DNA of 64,000 bases, taken from contig CM053256.1 of NCBI GenBank assembly GCA_028583405.1, positions 16,460,107-16,524,106 on the forward strand, read 5' to 3'. Below are positions 51,970 to 64,000 of this stretch, in pieces. Source of the DNA: Pogonophryne albipinna (lineage: Eukaryota; Chordata; Actinopteri; Perciformes; Artedidraconidae). Positions within the stretch are counted from its first letter, which is position 1. Every line of letters begins with the position of its first letter. The notes under the pieces are model-generated. The model was given only the letters and a program-made list of their open reading frames with translations, was not told where the DNA came from and did no database searches. The position numbers were made by a program, and so were the translations under genes.

Positions 51970-54900
51970 GTAAAATTACGATTTAAAATTATTTAGAATA
52001 ATATGTTTGCACTCATAGTCTCTGGTCAATTGTTGATTTGGTAAATGTCGGGAAATCATATTTCCTGCATGGACTCGGTCAGCGGTGCGCGCATCATCTT
52101 GCACAGCTGGAAGTAACGATCATGTGGAGACAATCTCGGAAAGAATGCTCTTTGGAACTTTGTGTTGTCATTACATAATACTCGCTGGTTTCTGTTCTTA
52201 TTTACGCGCGTTTCGGGCGGTGGATCCTCAGATGAGATACAACTTCAACCCTATAAATTGTACCTGCACATGTAATATTTTGTGATTATGTGTTTCTGGT
52301 GATTAAGACGGCACGCGACCTGATTTAAGTCTAATTGTTTAGATGCAAAGACTTAGTTTAATTGAAAAGCGCACTGTGTGTCTATCTGCGTCTCTGGGGG
52401 GGTTGGGAAGAGCTCTGCTCTCAGACTGGCGTCACATATGACGTCTGTGTGTTTTCTTGCTTGGCTGAGGGCTTGATGATAATAATGGCGATGAGCACCA
52501 CGGCCAGCTCCCGGTTTAACGGTGGACAGGACATCTTGTAGCTTACTTCAGACTTTTGACTTTTGCATCAACACTTTGGTGTTTGTATTTCTCTACTCTG
52601 GTTTTTATTTTTCAGATCACCTTTGGATTGAGGTTAAGATAGGTCGAGATGTATTTGGTCTGTCTTTTGTGGATAAGGAAACATTTTAAAATTTGAGAGA
52701 ATGCTTGGGAAGACAGGAAATGACCCAGAAAGAGACACACGTTCTACCTGCGAGCCCATTTCAATTGAATATTTGGCCATTTTGTTTTCGTTTTGTTATT
52801 TATATGTCTCCATCCATTGAGTGCATGCGGTTGTCTCATTCAGTAGATCAAATATTCTCGTCTGTAAATGGCCTTATGTCATGTGTTGGCTGTGTTTCTG
52901 TGTGCTTGACTGTTGCCATAGACCACAAGGTCAAGGGCACTGAAGCTAAGTTTTATTTTTTTCACAAACATGTCGATATATACATGAAGAAAAGACAACA
53001 TGACATTTTAAATTCCCACTCATTCCCAGGTGTTTGACTTTAAATAGATTAAGCCTCAATGTAGTCTCTACACCTTGTAGTTAATAATGAAAGAACTGTC
53101 ATATTTCCATATTACACATTATCATTATAGCTGGATGAATATTTAAAATGTCTTGCATATATGCAGTGAGGATGAGCAGCATCTGGGCGGATTTAGATTG
53201 CATGACAGACCTCAGCAGGTACAAATGAAGCAGTAATACGATTATCACAATGTAGCAGGGAACAGTGTGTCTCGTCTTGATGCAGCATCTTACTCATCAC
53301 ACTCAGGTGATGTTCTGACTGAATCTCATACAATGTGGGAACTAATGTTTGGCCATTTTATTAAATAAGACACTCTCCATCTCCTCTTCACATTTCCACA
53401 CGTTTATTATTATTATCTACAAGGAGATTCAGACAAGAAAAGCAGTGTATAGAATAGAGTTGCAACATATTAGCTGTGACTCTCCAATGTTAAGATTATA
53501 CGCCACATTCTTTAACGTTAAGCGATCAATCTAATAAAAGTAAATCATAAATCAAAAGGTTTTATATACTGATTGTCCGAGACCCTTAGAAGGCAAATCG
53601 TGACTGGGTTATATCAAAAAGTGACTTGTCTCTAGCACCACAAGTGACATTTAAATGAGTAATGTCAGTTTTCAATGACAAATAGGCAAGATAATAGTGA
53701 GGTATGTAATCGATTCATTAATATGAATGCCTCTCAAAGTTTTAAGCACACATGTTGTGTCATGCAGACTGAAGGTCAAAGGTGCTCTGTTGTGCGTACC
53801 TTCCTAAAATGTCCTTATCATTACTGCATACTGACTATTTCCACCTGCATACAATTTGGGTAATAGTTCCTTGATAAGTTTACCATAAAGTGCCTCCAGA
53901 TAGAGGCCCAACATGTATTCCCTTCAGTATTCAAGCCAACAACATGTTTTTTGTGCAATCACTGCTACTTATTTCACCCACAAGTCAATGTACATTCCTA
54001 TCCTGGTGAACCATAAACCCATTAAGCCCCATCAGTAACACATACTGCTTCTTTGTGTAGGTCTGTTTCTTTGTCCAAGTGTCACATGTATCATAGGGGC
54101 TTGCTGCTTTTGGATCAAACTATATTATAAACAAATGTGTGTATGCGATGTCTGTACACATTGGGCATTTTGAAGAATATGACAACACTGGGAGCAATAT
54201 GTTGGTCCCAGTGCTGTTCTGCTGTGGTGCAGAAAATTAGGATTTAGAGCTATAGCTGACGGAAAATTGAAAGAGTTGTGTTTGTACCAAGGCCCTGAGT
54301 TGGGAAATGCCTCTGGATCTCAAATGGATGCTGAGGGACTTGTAAATGCTCCTAGTAAAAATGTCCTAGAGCATCTCTTCTGCGGTCTTTTAATTGAATT
54401 TGTTTTTATAGCCTCAGAATACAGACAACAGGGTAACCAACATATTGTGTGATTTTATTTGATGCTGCCAAAATAGCTACTCACATTACCTGAATGATCT
54501 TTATGTATAAACATTTGAATCCTCTAACAGCACATTAGTTTAGGCAAATTACTTTTTTCCACACATCACTGATCTATTAAAAAAATATCACATGGATTCA
54601 ATTGTTGTTATTGTTGGATTTGTTATGTGAATGAAACTCCTCCTATATGTCAACAAGCAAGGTCATCTTTACACAGCATGTCCTTTATACTGTATATATT
54701 TTGTATAACAATATAAAATGCAACATACAGTACTAAATAAATTGCTTAATTTTTTGATGCACTGCTAAAAAAATGATGTTATTGTTGCATGAAATGAATT
54801 ATCGAAAGAGGAAAAGGTTATTTCTCTGCATGTCAGCACCCTCTGGGTTCAGCCGGCACTGTATTGAATCTAAAAAGGAGGACCGATTCAACATCTCATG

Positions 54901-55164
54901 GCTTATTTCATAACGGCAGACATTGAGAACGCATCATTCATCTCAATGTTCTGAGGCACCAATGCCTTCAGTACAATGTTACATAACTTTCTGGCAGTGT
55001 GCGTGTGAGACGGTACATGCTTGTGTGATACATACATGTTCTACACTGTTTATGTATGTGTGCATGTTTATGCATGAGTAAACGCTCTGGAGGTTTTGTC
55101 CACAAACGTGTGGGTGGCTGCACACCCGGCATTCATCCGTGTGTGTGTGTGTTTCCTCAAGCAG
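51970..55164 (+). other. probable intron 1 of nrsn1
   Basis: If the candidate first exon is right, this 3.2-kb stretch is intron 1, from GTAAAA at 51970 to GCAG at 55161-55164. It includes a CpG-containing area at 52080-52545 with a CRE-like TGACGTC at 52439-52445. Otherwise no gene is seen in it. Confidence 0.4.
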
Positions 55165-55181
55165 GTAGACAGGTGTGAAGG

Positions 55182-57004
55182 ATGACTTCTTGCTCAGAGA
55201 TCTGTGGGTCGGAATATGGTGAGCAAGCCCAAGCCAGTGGAAACTGCCAACAGTATGGAGTCCGGTCTTACCTACACCAGGTACACAACACACACACACA
55301 GGGCAATTTATTCAACAATTATTAACTGTTTTCTTTTTGAAAACTTAGATTAGAGGCTTTTAGATCTTGATCTCTGGTGGGTTTTCAGGGTCCATGTTTG
55401 GAAAGTGAATACATCTGTCTGTTTTTGATCTCTTCTCTAGTTTTACGAGGAGTGCACAGCTTCTATCTGGGAACGTGATGAAGATTTTCAGATTCAGAGA
55501 TCGCCTAGCAGGTGGAGCTCTTTACTCTGGAAGGTGAGTTTAAGCAGCCACTACCCTGCTGGTTTCTTTGGTCGTGTAGTCGTATAACATGTCATTGTGT
55601 TCTCGGCCAGGTCTGTCTCGCGTTCGGCTCCCTGATCTTGTTTGCGGGCCTTATTGTTGTTTTGGTCGGATATGCCACTCCAACTAGGACCGAGGCATTT
55701 GGAGAGGATGACCTCCTTTTTGTTGACAGGTAAAAGAAAATACAGTGTATTTGGAAGGGGGTTAATGAAATCGTTCCTATTTAACACTTACAGTTGGAAT
55801 CCTTTTTTCTATTACATCATTGTAATGGATAGCTCATTGTTTTAGTGGAAGGAAATGCAGTTAATTATATAAAGGTCAAAACAATTCAAACAAGTCAACA
55901 AAGACATTTCAAAATGGAGAATAGCCTTTTTAAAAATGGCTTCCCAGTGACTTTTTGGATGCATATTTTTCACTTTTTTAGGTTGACAGGTATTGCTTAC
56001 CGAGATTGATTTCTAATTTCTCGCCATGTGTCTTTCACTTCAACAGCCACGCCGTCAGTTTTAACCACGCTCTGGATGTTTGTAAGCTGACCGGTGCCGT
56101 GTTGTTCTGCGTTGGAGGAACCTCCATGGCTGTGGGTCTCCTGCTATCTGCCTTTGCCAAAAGCTACTCCAAAGAAGAACTGTACCTGCAGCAGAAGTTC
56201 AAAGAGAGGTTGGCAGATCTGCACGCGACAGTTGGTAAGCCTTCAGTCTGTACCTCGTTTATAGACATTTGTGAATGGTTTAAAAGCAAATGCAATAAAG
56301 TAAATGATCAACTAGGTCTTATTAGCGGAGCAATTAAAACTGATGCGTGAGTAGACGTCTTGATAGTGATGCACAAGGCACACTTTAGCGTTAGTGTAAG
56401 ACGCACCAGGTAGTAAACTCATTAATGCTGTTACAAGACACTCAGAGTGAAGGATGCTTATAAAGATAGACAAAGTACACTAATGTTGGGAAGAATGGAG
56501 GAGTACAGGGTGAGTAAAACACATTTCACCTAGAGAACCTGCATCCATGTCCCCTGTGAAACCAAATGTTGAGGTATTTTAACAGATGTCTTCAGATCAA
56601 CAACATTAGTCATTTCAATCCAAACCAACATTTGTTTTCACATTTAACTGAGTAGTTTTCTTACCCAGACCTAACCACAACAATTTCTCAATTCTAACCA
56701 TGCGACCGCTTCACTTCATCATTTACCAAACACACACCTTTAACATCCATGATTAATACGCAAAAAGGCAGCCAACTTCAGCAACACATCAAGAGTAGGT
56801 ATGAGATGTTGATGCAGCAAACGCTTTTCTTTTTACTGTTAGGCTGAACTCAAACTGCTTTGTATAGATATCACTCCTAGCAGAACTGCTGTTCTCACAG
56901 GTACCCCCATCATGAAACCACAGACCCCTGGAGAGGGAAGGGTGCCAGTCACGCTTTCCAAAGTCCAGAACATCCAGCCAGCGAAAACAAAGTCGGAGAC
57001 CTGA
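55182..57004 (+). CDS. nrsn1: neurensin 1 (five coding exons, 200 residues)
   Basis: Coding exons are 55182-55280, 55441-55533, 55611-55729, 56047-56234 and 56901-57004 (603 nt with stop). All introns are GT...AG (160, 77, 317 and 666 bp) and phases agree. The start at 55182 has A at -3 and lies 17 bp past an acceptor at 55164. Diagnostic stretches are YGVRSYLHQFYEECTASIWE, DFQIQRSPSRWSS, EAFGEDDLLFVD, VLFCVGGTSMAVGLLLSAFA, KSYSKEELYLQQKFKERLAD and PVTLSKVQNIQP, which follow vertebrate neurensin-1 along its length; neurensin-2 lacks several of them. Two membrane segments are predicted at residues 65-88 and 118-141, with a hairpin topology and both ends probably cytosolic. Neurensin-1 is a neuronal vesicle membrane protein linked to neurite extension. 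Mammalian proteins are about 195 residues. No defect is seen. Confidence 0.95.
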
Positions 57005-57048
57005 CAGAAGACCACATGAAGGCATAAAGTGAAGAAGTGCGTGTGATG

Positions 57049-57082
<34 letters not shown>

Positions 57083-58658
57083 TAGAACTATGCGTGCATT
57101 TTCTCTTTTCAAAGGTCAGCTGACATGACTGATAGTATTTGCTCTTCATCTGTATTTACTATGTTATTAGATTAGAGCTTGATTGAAGGTTATATAGGAG
57201 CAGAGTTTAGTGTAGCTGAGCAAAGTTTAAGCCTTTTGTTTTTTCGACAGCAGTTATATGAAATTCACAGTGATCTGACAAAGCACATGCAGGTCTCGAG
57301 CCCTACCCAGAAAATAAACCACAGAAAGAAATCAATAGAACACAGCCACTGAACAACAACAACATCATCATTTCTTCCACCAAGCATGTTTCTGTGGAGA
57401 GGATTCACATTTTTGTGAAAGAGAATGGTGTTACTGCTGGAGGGTATCGAGCAGCAGCTGCTGCGTTGTTTGAAGTATTTTGTGATCGGACCCCCATTAC
57501 AAGAAAATGATCAAAAGAAGCCCTCAACACAACAACCATTATCTCTGCCAGTGTCTAAAAGGACATGAGTGGGAGCTTTTCTGAGTGAACATGCTTTGTG
57601 TGTACATGTACACATGCTGTTTATGCAGCATAACTTCATTACCACAGTTAGTAAGAGCTGTCAATCACAAACACACACTATGAGGATATGTGCTTCAGCT
57701 GAATACTTAAAGTTATGTTTGTGTGCAAATCGAGCCAAGTCCTAACAGATCATTTGACAGAAGTTCACACATCAGCAGAGCAGACAAGAGATCAACACAG
57801 ATTGGAACAGACCTCCAAGGCAGATTTCAAGTAGCCTTTTTTCTGTCTTATTAGGCCTCTGACCTTGTCTCCTTCAGTGGATCTTCAGAGAGGATCGATA
57901 GGCGAGACAAGAAAGACTGATGAAAGGTGAACCAGACAGAAGATGCAGAACTACATAGTCTGTCACTTAAAAATACTATATCAGATTGAATATGTCTTTC
58001 CAGATAACCAAGATTAAAACAAGGTATACTGACCAATTTGAAGTATACTTCCTTATTAATGTACTAAAAGTGTGCTATTTTCAATACTAACAATGTTCTT
58101 ACTATGCTAATTGTATATAATTATTGTTAGCAAATATAAACTTAAACACAATTAAGTGTTGTATCTATGAAATTACTTTACAGAATTATAAAAAATGTTT
58201 GCAATTATGTATATATTTATCCAAATGCTGTTTGATTATAGAACAGTCAAGTACTTTCAAGTGTATATTTATAAGTTCTAGAGGTAAAACAATAAGTATA
58301 CTAAGCACATTGTAAGTACATCAAACAGCACATTGTGTATATTGTCTATATTGACGGAGACTAAGTATTTTTAAATGAGAAGTACGTAATATTCTTTAAA
58401 CTTGGTTTTTCAAATAGTAATATACCTTCTATCTTTGATTTTTTCCTAAACACTTCATTACCCATGCTCCTCCTGTATTTGTTTCCTTCCCTCACTGTAA
58501 CAAACACAAGCATGTAGACACATGCCTATCCATCCAAGCGTGCACAAACGCAGGGAGAGGTCAATTTGGCAAATAAAAAAAGTGTGGTGGTTCTTAAAAT
58601 GAAGACAAAGCAAGGGCGCACCAAGCGAGACAAACAACGTGACAGATTATGTAAGATA

Positions 58659-58746
<88 letters not shown>

Positions 58747-60715
58747 CACCAGCTCTCCAGTGAGTCACATCAGCTACTTTGTATTTTCAGCCTGTCTAGA
58801 TTCACAGATGCTCTCCACACAATAACTGCCTTCCTGCTCTCACACACAAAACTTGAAGCTACATCATGAAGTATGCTGAACAGCACCCAGTACGTGTGTC
58901 TCATGGTTGCATATTCAGTTGGGTACTATCTTAGAAACAGAAGTTAAATTAAAAAGGTTTATTTATTTTATTTTTGAATTCTATAAAAACTCTGCTCTCA
59001 CACACGCTGTGACTTTAACTAACAAGCACAATAACCTGCTGATGTTCATGCTTTTTTGAACTTCGTGTATTTTAAATATATATTTTAAATATTGTGACCA
59101 TGCCATTTTAAATTGTTCAATTTGTGGTTGCTCCTTGTTTGTTGGTTGTGCATCCAATGCACACAGATACAAGTTGTGCGGTCAAAATGCAGCATTTATT
59201 TTGTACTGTTAGAAAACATGTTTTGTGGACAGTCCAAGTGCCATCAAGCTACACGCCTCATTCTGTGCTTCAACGCTGCAGGGCTTTCCAAACTCTTCAG
59301 AATGATGCAGCAACAATGTCAGAACCACCCTGTATAAAGTAATATATGTTTATTCATAGACATATATAATAGAAGCTTTAGCAGCCATTGCTCTGCTGGC
59401 TACCTATGTTCATGTAAATTGACCTTTTAATATCCCACAACCTTCATTCCATTATTTGATGACATTTTAAAATATTTTGGTCTCAGAAACAACAGACGTG
59501 TAGCTATAACTATGAATACAGACATACTTATAAGTTAGACATGTGGAAGGAATATTAGGCAACCACTGTTAATCTGCAAATACAGTACAAGAAGAAAAAA
59601 CATCTCTTAAAAACAAACGTTCAGTGTGGTCGGAGCGGTCAATAAATGTTCTGACTTGTAGTTCCATGATGTCAATTGTGAGTTTATTTTGTATTCTTAT
59701 CTGGACCAACGTTGAGTTCTGCATTACAATCCCAACATCTGCGATGGATATTTTTCTGCTCTGATTTCCCAGTTTTAGTGTCTCCTGATGTACCGTGGAT
59801 TCTCCCAGTAAATAATACAAATAAAAGAGTATACTGTACCTATCGGAGGTTGGATTGGAAAAGAACAAATATATAAAGATATCGATGTCTATATACAGTA
59901 TGTCTATTTTTCAAAGAACACAATAAAGTTGAAATATCCACTGCTCATAATGTCTGAAGACTGTGTGCATCCTTTTCAAGAGACACATCCTCACTTAGCT
60001 ACTTATAGCAAATGAAAATATAAAATATAATTGTATCACCGCTATAGTTGTACTGTACAGCTTAAATATGTGTTCTTATTGTGAATGTGTCTCTGGTTTA
60101 TGTAGTCTTGTTTTGCTGTTAATATCATCTTTACATACATGGAGTACAGGGTAACTTCAATACACTCTACACGTTCATTAATGTCTTTTTGTACTTCAAA
60201 ATAGTGTGGCCTACGGAAGACCTGAGAGTCAAGGTGAACAATTAGATCTCCTACATTTAGGACATCATTTTTTGTTGAAACACATAGAAGTGTAAAGGCT
60301 GTTGCGATCTTTATATATACAATTATCAGAACCTATTAATTACTTGACACCATTTTTCTCTAAGCATCTTGAGTCTGACCAGTAAGCAGATTAATAATTG
60401 TCCTTATTTAATTTAGATTTAAAAAGTATGAACATACAAGACAATCTCTTCCGCATAAGAGGTTTTACTTAACATTGAACACCAAACAAAACATAACTTT
60501 CTTGTCTCTCAGGGCTTACTGTGTCACATTGAGAGGGAAAACAAAGGAAGGATGAGTAATTATAGTATCTGGTTTTCATTAATAAAAAACTTCAAACCGT
60601 CAATGGGGTTCCGACAGACTAAGCCTTCAGTACAGCGAGTAGAAGCTCTTACTGTAATCAATCAGGTAAGTCATTCAAAAGAAGTGTGTCTGAAGTCTGT
60701 GCTGTTCAGGAGCTT

Positions 60716-60751
<36 letters not shown>

Positions 60752-61175
60752 GAGCCAGTGGAGGAGATAAGACAGAATTGATGGTAATTCCAGAAATAGC
60801 TCCTTAAGGATCATCACCCCGACCAGTCAGGCCGTATGACTCACCCACCACCGCCTCCTCTGCCTCCCCCCTTCTCTCCCTTTACCTCCTCTCTCACCCA
60901 TGTTCTCGTGAGATGGTGACTCACAAACACATTGACTGCCTGAATCCCAATGTGAACAGCTGCAGGGATGAGAGGGCAGCGAGGGCAGAATTAGATCACA
61001 GTTCACACTTTTTGGCGGGAGTTTACAGTGGATTAATGCAACCTTGTTTCATGGTAAAACAGAGATGCAAAATAGCTGAACAAAATAACGAGATGTTTTT
61101 TATTGTAAGTTGCATTACAAATCTTGTCTCGCCTGTGTTGCTGATTACAAATGTCCGAGACCTACTGTAGTTATG
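57005..61175 (+). other. nrsn1 3' UTR and intergenic sequence
   Basis: The 3' end of the transcript is not fixed. AATAAA occurs at 57313-57318, at 58572-58577 (followed by GTGTGGTGG, a GU-rich stretch that favours it) and at 59922-59927. The stretch has short TG/AC arrays (57050-57081 and 60720-60746) and a GA array (58663-58746). The 99-codon minus frame at 59569-59868 has no recognisable domain. No other gene is seen. Confidence 0.55.
58663..58746 (+). repeat. (GA)n microsatellite
   Basis: GA dinucleotides with two GATA interruptions. Confidence 0.97.
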
Positions 61176-61824
61176 TTAAGCCCCTGTCACACTGTCCCGA
61201 AGTTGACACCCGATGGACACACGAATATGGAATTGTGAACCACACACGAAGGCAACATTTATATTATATTTAAGACATACAACTGCAATGAAAGTACCAA
61301 AAACAATTATGTTACAGTACTATGATACTGTACTGATATTTTCAGACTTTGTTCTTTACTTTCTCCGTCTTTATATGTAGAAGATATTACGTTTTCTCCG
61401 TCATGTTGTTGTTTCCATAGCAACAACAACTTCCTGTCAACTCGCCTTCAAAATAATATATTATATACTTTTCAGTTTCACAGAACACAAATTGGGTTAT
61501 TTACATAATATGTTTACATGATTTTGTTGTGCAATAAAACAACCAGATGGACACACGATAAAGGAAATGTTCAAATTCGGCTCTGATCGTAGCAACATCA
61601 GGCCATTCGTGAGGGCATCTTAAGCCTTCGTATGACCGCCGGTGGAGTTTCTCAGGCTCCGGCAGCAACTTCGTGAGCGGTGGCAAAATCTTTGGCATGC
61701 CAAAAAATAGCCGAAGGACCTTGCGAAGGTTCATTTTCGTGTTGAATTCGTGTGTCAATTTTGCCCTTCGTAAGGCCATCGTTAGGGCATCTTGTTATCA
61801 TTGGGCATTCGCCCCGATCACGCT

Positions 61825-62416
61825 GCGTCCACACTACAGCGTCGACAGCTTCAAAAACAGTTTCCAACGCGTCTGCCCATTCACTTTGAATGGGGTGACG
61901 TCACGTTTCCTCGCTTTTCGCCGAACTGAATTGTGGGTAGCATAGCGGTCCGTCTCCGCCGTCTCCGGCGTCAGAAGTTGAACCAGCGCCAGCCAATCAA
62001 ATCCCGTTTCTGAAAATCTGACAGCTCAAGCCCTAGCCAATCAAACCGTGTCTAAGCTGGGAGAGATATCCCGCCGTTCATTTCTATATTTAAAAAAAAG
62101 ATGGAGGAGAAACTAATTATCGCCGTAGCAAATCACCCGGTTTTGTATGACCAGACCCTCTTCACCTACCGGGATACAAACCGGAAGAACCAGTCATGGA
62201 GGGAGGTGGCAGAGACAGTGGGTGAAACTGGTAGGTTTTCGCCTGTTTGGGGAGTTTATATATATATTGCTCGCATACAATCCCCGGGTTTTTTTGCTTT
62301 GTATGTCGGGGGCGGGAGATTCATGTGATTGGTTGTTGGTCGCGTTGCTCGAATAAAATCCCCAAGCTTCAGACACGCCCAGCTCCAAGCTTTTTTTGAA
62401 GCTGTAGTGTGGATGC
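61825..62416 (+). mobile_element. nested inverted-repeat element carrying a MADF exon
   Basis: The ends GCGTCCACACTACAGC and (reverse complement of the right) GCATCCACACTACAGC match at 15 of 16 positions. Next to both ends a second block, AGCTTCAAAAA, is shared. A clean target duplication is not visible. The content (a MADF exon) points to a Harbinger-type origin with most of the element deleted. Confidence 0.65.
62101..62230 (+). pseudogene. first exon of a Harbinger-type MADF-domain protein (fragment)
   Basis: From ATG at 62101 the frame gives about 43 codons beginning MEEKLIIAVANHPVLYDQ, then YRDTNRKNQSWREVAETV, which fits the first two helices of a MADF (Myb/SANT-like) DNA-binding domain: LI..V..HPVLYD, then the basic stretch and W..VA. 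It is followed by a donor-like ACTG/GTAGGT at 62231. No second exon or transposase is found before the element ends at 62416. MADF proteins accompany PIF/Harbinger transposases. Here it is an orphan exon, and expression is unknown. Confidence 0.7.
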
Positions 62417-62590
62417 TTACCGCTCACGAAGTTGCTGCCGGAGCCTGAGAAACTCCACCGGTGGTCATACGATGGCTTAAGATGCCCTCACGAATGGCCC
62501 GATGTTGCTACGATCACAGCCGAATTTGAACATTTCCTTTATCGTGTGTCCATCGGGTGTCAATTTCGGGACAGTGTGACAGGGGCTTTA

Positions 62591-63780
62591 CCGATGTCGC
62601 TTAGAATCTTCTTGCCTTAAGATATTGTATACATCAAAAGATATTATTTTATTTGATACAAGTAATGCAACATTTAACTGTATCACTGTAAACCCTCATG
62701 TTATTGTGCATACGTTATTATCATGCACACAATTCAAAAGATGAATGATTTTAATGAAGAGCATGCTGCCGAACAATGTGTTGGTCTGGCTGTCAATATA
62801 ATGACAAACATGCTGTTGCTCACCATGTTGTCATGGTTAGAACATGGTAGTCATGCTAACTCTGACATCATCTAACAGATCAGTTGTCCTAGCAACATGG
62901 ACACCATCAATGTTGCTGATGGATCCATCTATCTAGGGTGAAAGCAAAATGATTCCATTCGAGTAGCTACACTTTAATGAGCTAATGCAAAAATCATTTT
63001 TAATTTAAAACATACTAAAAAACGCATTTGTAAATATTAAAGTGTTGACCTTTCATCTACTTCACATACTTCCATTTTACAATTTCACAAACACTGTTTA
63101 CAGTAAAGTCGAAAAACAACACAGTTCTCATAATCACACTTTAAGTATTATTTTATTTGTGTTGACACATTTGAAGTGATGTTATAATGAAGTGACAGAC
63201 ATCACATTCTGTTTGGTTGAATCCCTCCCTGTAGTTTTCACTTAATTATATTTATGGTAAAAGATATATGTAAATAAACAAATATGCATACTGACTATAT
63301 AATGAGGAATTCATATCGGAAATTCACAGTATGCATACAACATTACCCAACGTACTTACAAAAGAAAGCTCACTTGCATCACTTGCAAACCATACAATCA
63401 TGTTTAAAACAAGAAAGTAAAATCATACCTGATAAAAATATGTATTTAAAAAGAAAAACATATAATAACTGTATACATATATATTTAAGTTCCCCAGCAT
63501 GACACTGAAACAAGCAGCCCAATAATTAACAGTATGTCTTAATTACACATAGGAATATATAACTAAAGCTCTTTTATAATGTGTTTCAAAATAGTTGTGA
63601 AATACATACCTGCAATTTAGATCCATCCATTTAGCAGCCATTCAAACTTGTTTTTCTTGACATTTGGGACATTGTTTTTATTTAAATGCAGATTCTACGT
63701 TGACTTTTTTTTTGCTCTGCCACCTTTATTATTAATAAATTGTATTCTATTGCTGACTATTATGAGCATTCCTTTTCTTT
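62591..63780. other. non-coding intergenic stretch
   Basis: AT-rich sequence with no recognisable gene. TTTATT at 63725-63730 reads AATAAA on the minus strand, 52 bp past the stop of the gene at the right edge, and may be its poly(A) signal. Confidence 0.55.
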
Positions 63781-63781
63781 A

Positions 63782-64000
63782 CTAATCTTTCCTGCTTTGA
63801 TCTTGCTTGCCTTGCTCTTCACCCGCCGCCTCTTTCTCTCCATTTTCTGCGTCACCTTTGGCTGAATCCTCCTCCATGTCCAGTTCTGCTCCGCTCTCCT
63901 CCTCCTCTTCCTCTCCGCTGACCTCTCCATTCACCTCTCTCTCCTCTTCCCCTGACTCTTTGGTAGCTCCCTCTGTTGTTTCGCTCTCTTCCTCTCCCTG
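63782..64000 (-). CDS. acidic C-terminal end of a minus-strand gene, probably dcdc2 (partial)
   Basis: On the minus strand the sequence from the window edge to TAG at 63782-63784 is open for 72 codons and extremely acidic and Glu-rich: ESGEEEREVNGEVSGEEEEE, then ELDMEEDSAKGDAENGEKEA, ending KQDQSRKD. It is the 3' part of a coding exon whose beginning lies outside the window, and no acceptor is seen within it. It faces nrsn1 tail to tail. In human, DCDC2 (doublecortin-domain protein with an acidic, low-complexity tail) lies next to NRSN1 in the same convergent orientation, which is the basis for the guess. The tail itself carries no diagnostic domain, so other acidic proteins are possible. Confidence 0.55.
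   Translation of the reverse strand, partial: QGEEESETTEGATKESGEEEREVNGEVSGEEEEEESGAELDMEEDSAKGDAENGEKEAAGEEQGKQDQSRKD

Larger units (their letters stand above)
61179..62587. mobile_element. Harbinger-like element with TTA target duplication
   Basis: The left end AGCCCCTGTCACACTGTCCC and the reverse complement of the right end are identical over more than 20 bases and continue with one mismatch to ACACCCGATGGACACACGA. The flanks are TTA on both sides (61176-61178 and 62588-62590). A 3-bp TTA duplication is typical of PIF/Harbinger. The right arm (62417-62587) matches the left arm in two blocks (61179-61223 and 61548-61665), because about 325 bp at 61224-61547 is present only on the left. A second element lies inside. 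Confidence 0.8.

Noticed and set aside
55512..55733. Open frame starting before the third nrsn1 coding exon
   Set aside because: It is read-through of intron sequence into the real exon 55611-55729; splice sites and homology define the exon.
56006..56350. Open frame covering the fourth nrsn1 coding exon and beyond
   Set aside because: The part after 56234 is intron following a GTAAGC donor; the true C-terminus is in 56901-57004.
59569..59868. 99-codon minus-strand frame downstream of nrsn1
   Set aside because: Composition is unremarkable and no family is recognised; it lies in a probable UTR/intergenic region.

Overview
The window looks like a teleost fish chromosome, probably a ray-finned percomorph. 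It is AT-rich and rich in long (CA/TG)n arrays. It carries a Rex3/RTE-type LINE ending in GATG repeats, an L2-type LINE with an ATTG-repeat tail, fish-style hAT and Harbinger elements, and an intron-containing vertebrate gene. There are no bacterial features.

Layout. Positions 1-6100 hold no recognisable gene. A TA-flanked inverted-repeat element (6101-6667) carries a 26-bp hairpin. A 5'-truncated Rex3-like LINE follows (6838-9349), with a perfect 14-bp target duplication. Positions 9364-11100 are a mosaic of old unclassified repeat sequence. Positions 11106-19519 are a nest of transposons. A solo-LTR-like repeat is interrupted by an 8.2-kb element (11254-19494) with 45-bp perfect inverted termini starting AG and a 6-bp target duplication, the signature of Polinton/Maverick (adintovirus-like) elements. 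That element carries a small set of minus-strand genes and gene remnants instead of the usual polymerase/integrase core. It was itself invaded by a 2.7-kb hAT element (13951-16685), which holds two further nested elements.

Positions 19700-51800 are mostly non-coding, with microsatellites, a 22-G run, an ancient antisense RTE relic (25775-26215), a possible spliced exon on the minus strand (39644-39762) and an L2-type LINE fragment (48457-50079) whose retained reverse-transcriptase frame is uninterrupted.

The clear host gene is nrsn1 (neurensin 1). A candidate untranslated first exon and promoter lie near 51.8-51.97 kb, and five coding exons lie between 55182 and 57004. They encode a 200-residue protein with two membrane segments. 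Downstream, 61179-62587 is a Harbinger-like element containing a second inverted-repeat element with a MADF-domain exon. At the right edge, 63782-64000 is the acidic C-terminal end of a minus-strand gene facing nrsn1. Its position and orientation match dcdc2 in other vertebrates.

Nothing here forms an operon-like system. The most unusual object is the Polinton-type element: its termini and target duplication are intact, its gene content is reduced, and it has a duplicated gene with possible PC4-like domains. It sits in a stack of up to six insertions whose order can be read from the sequence.
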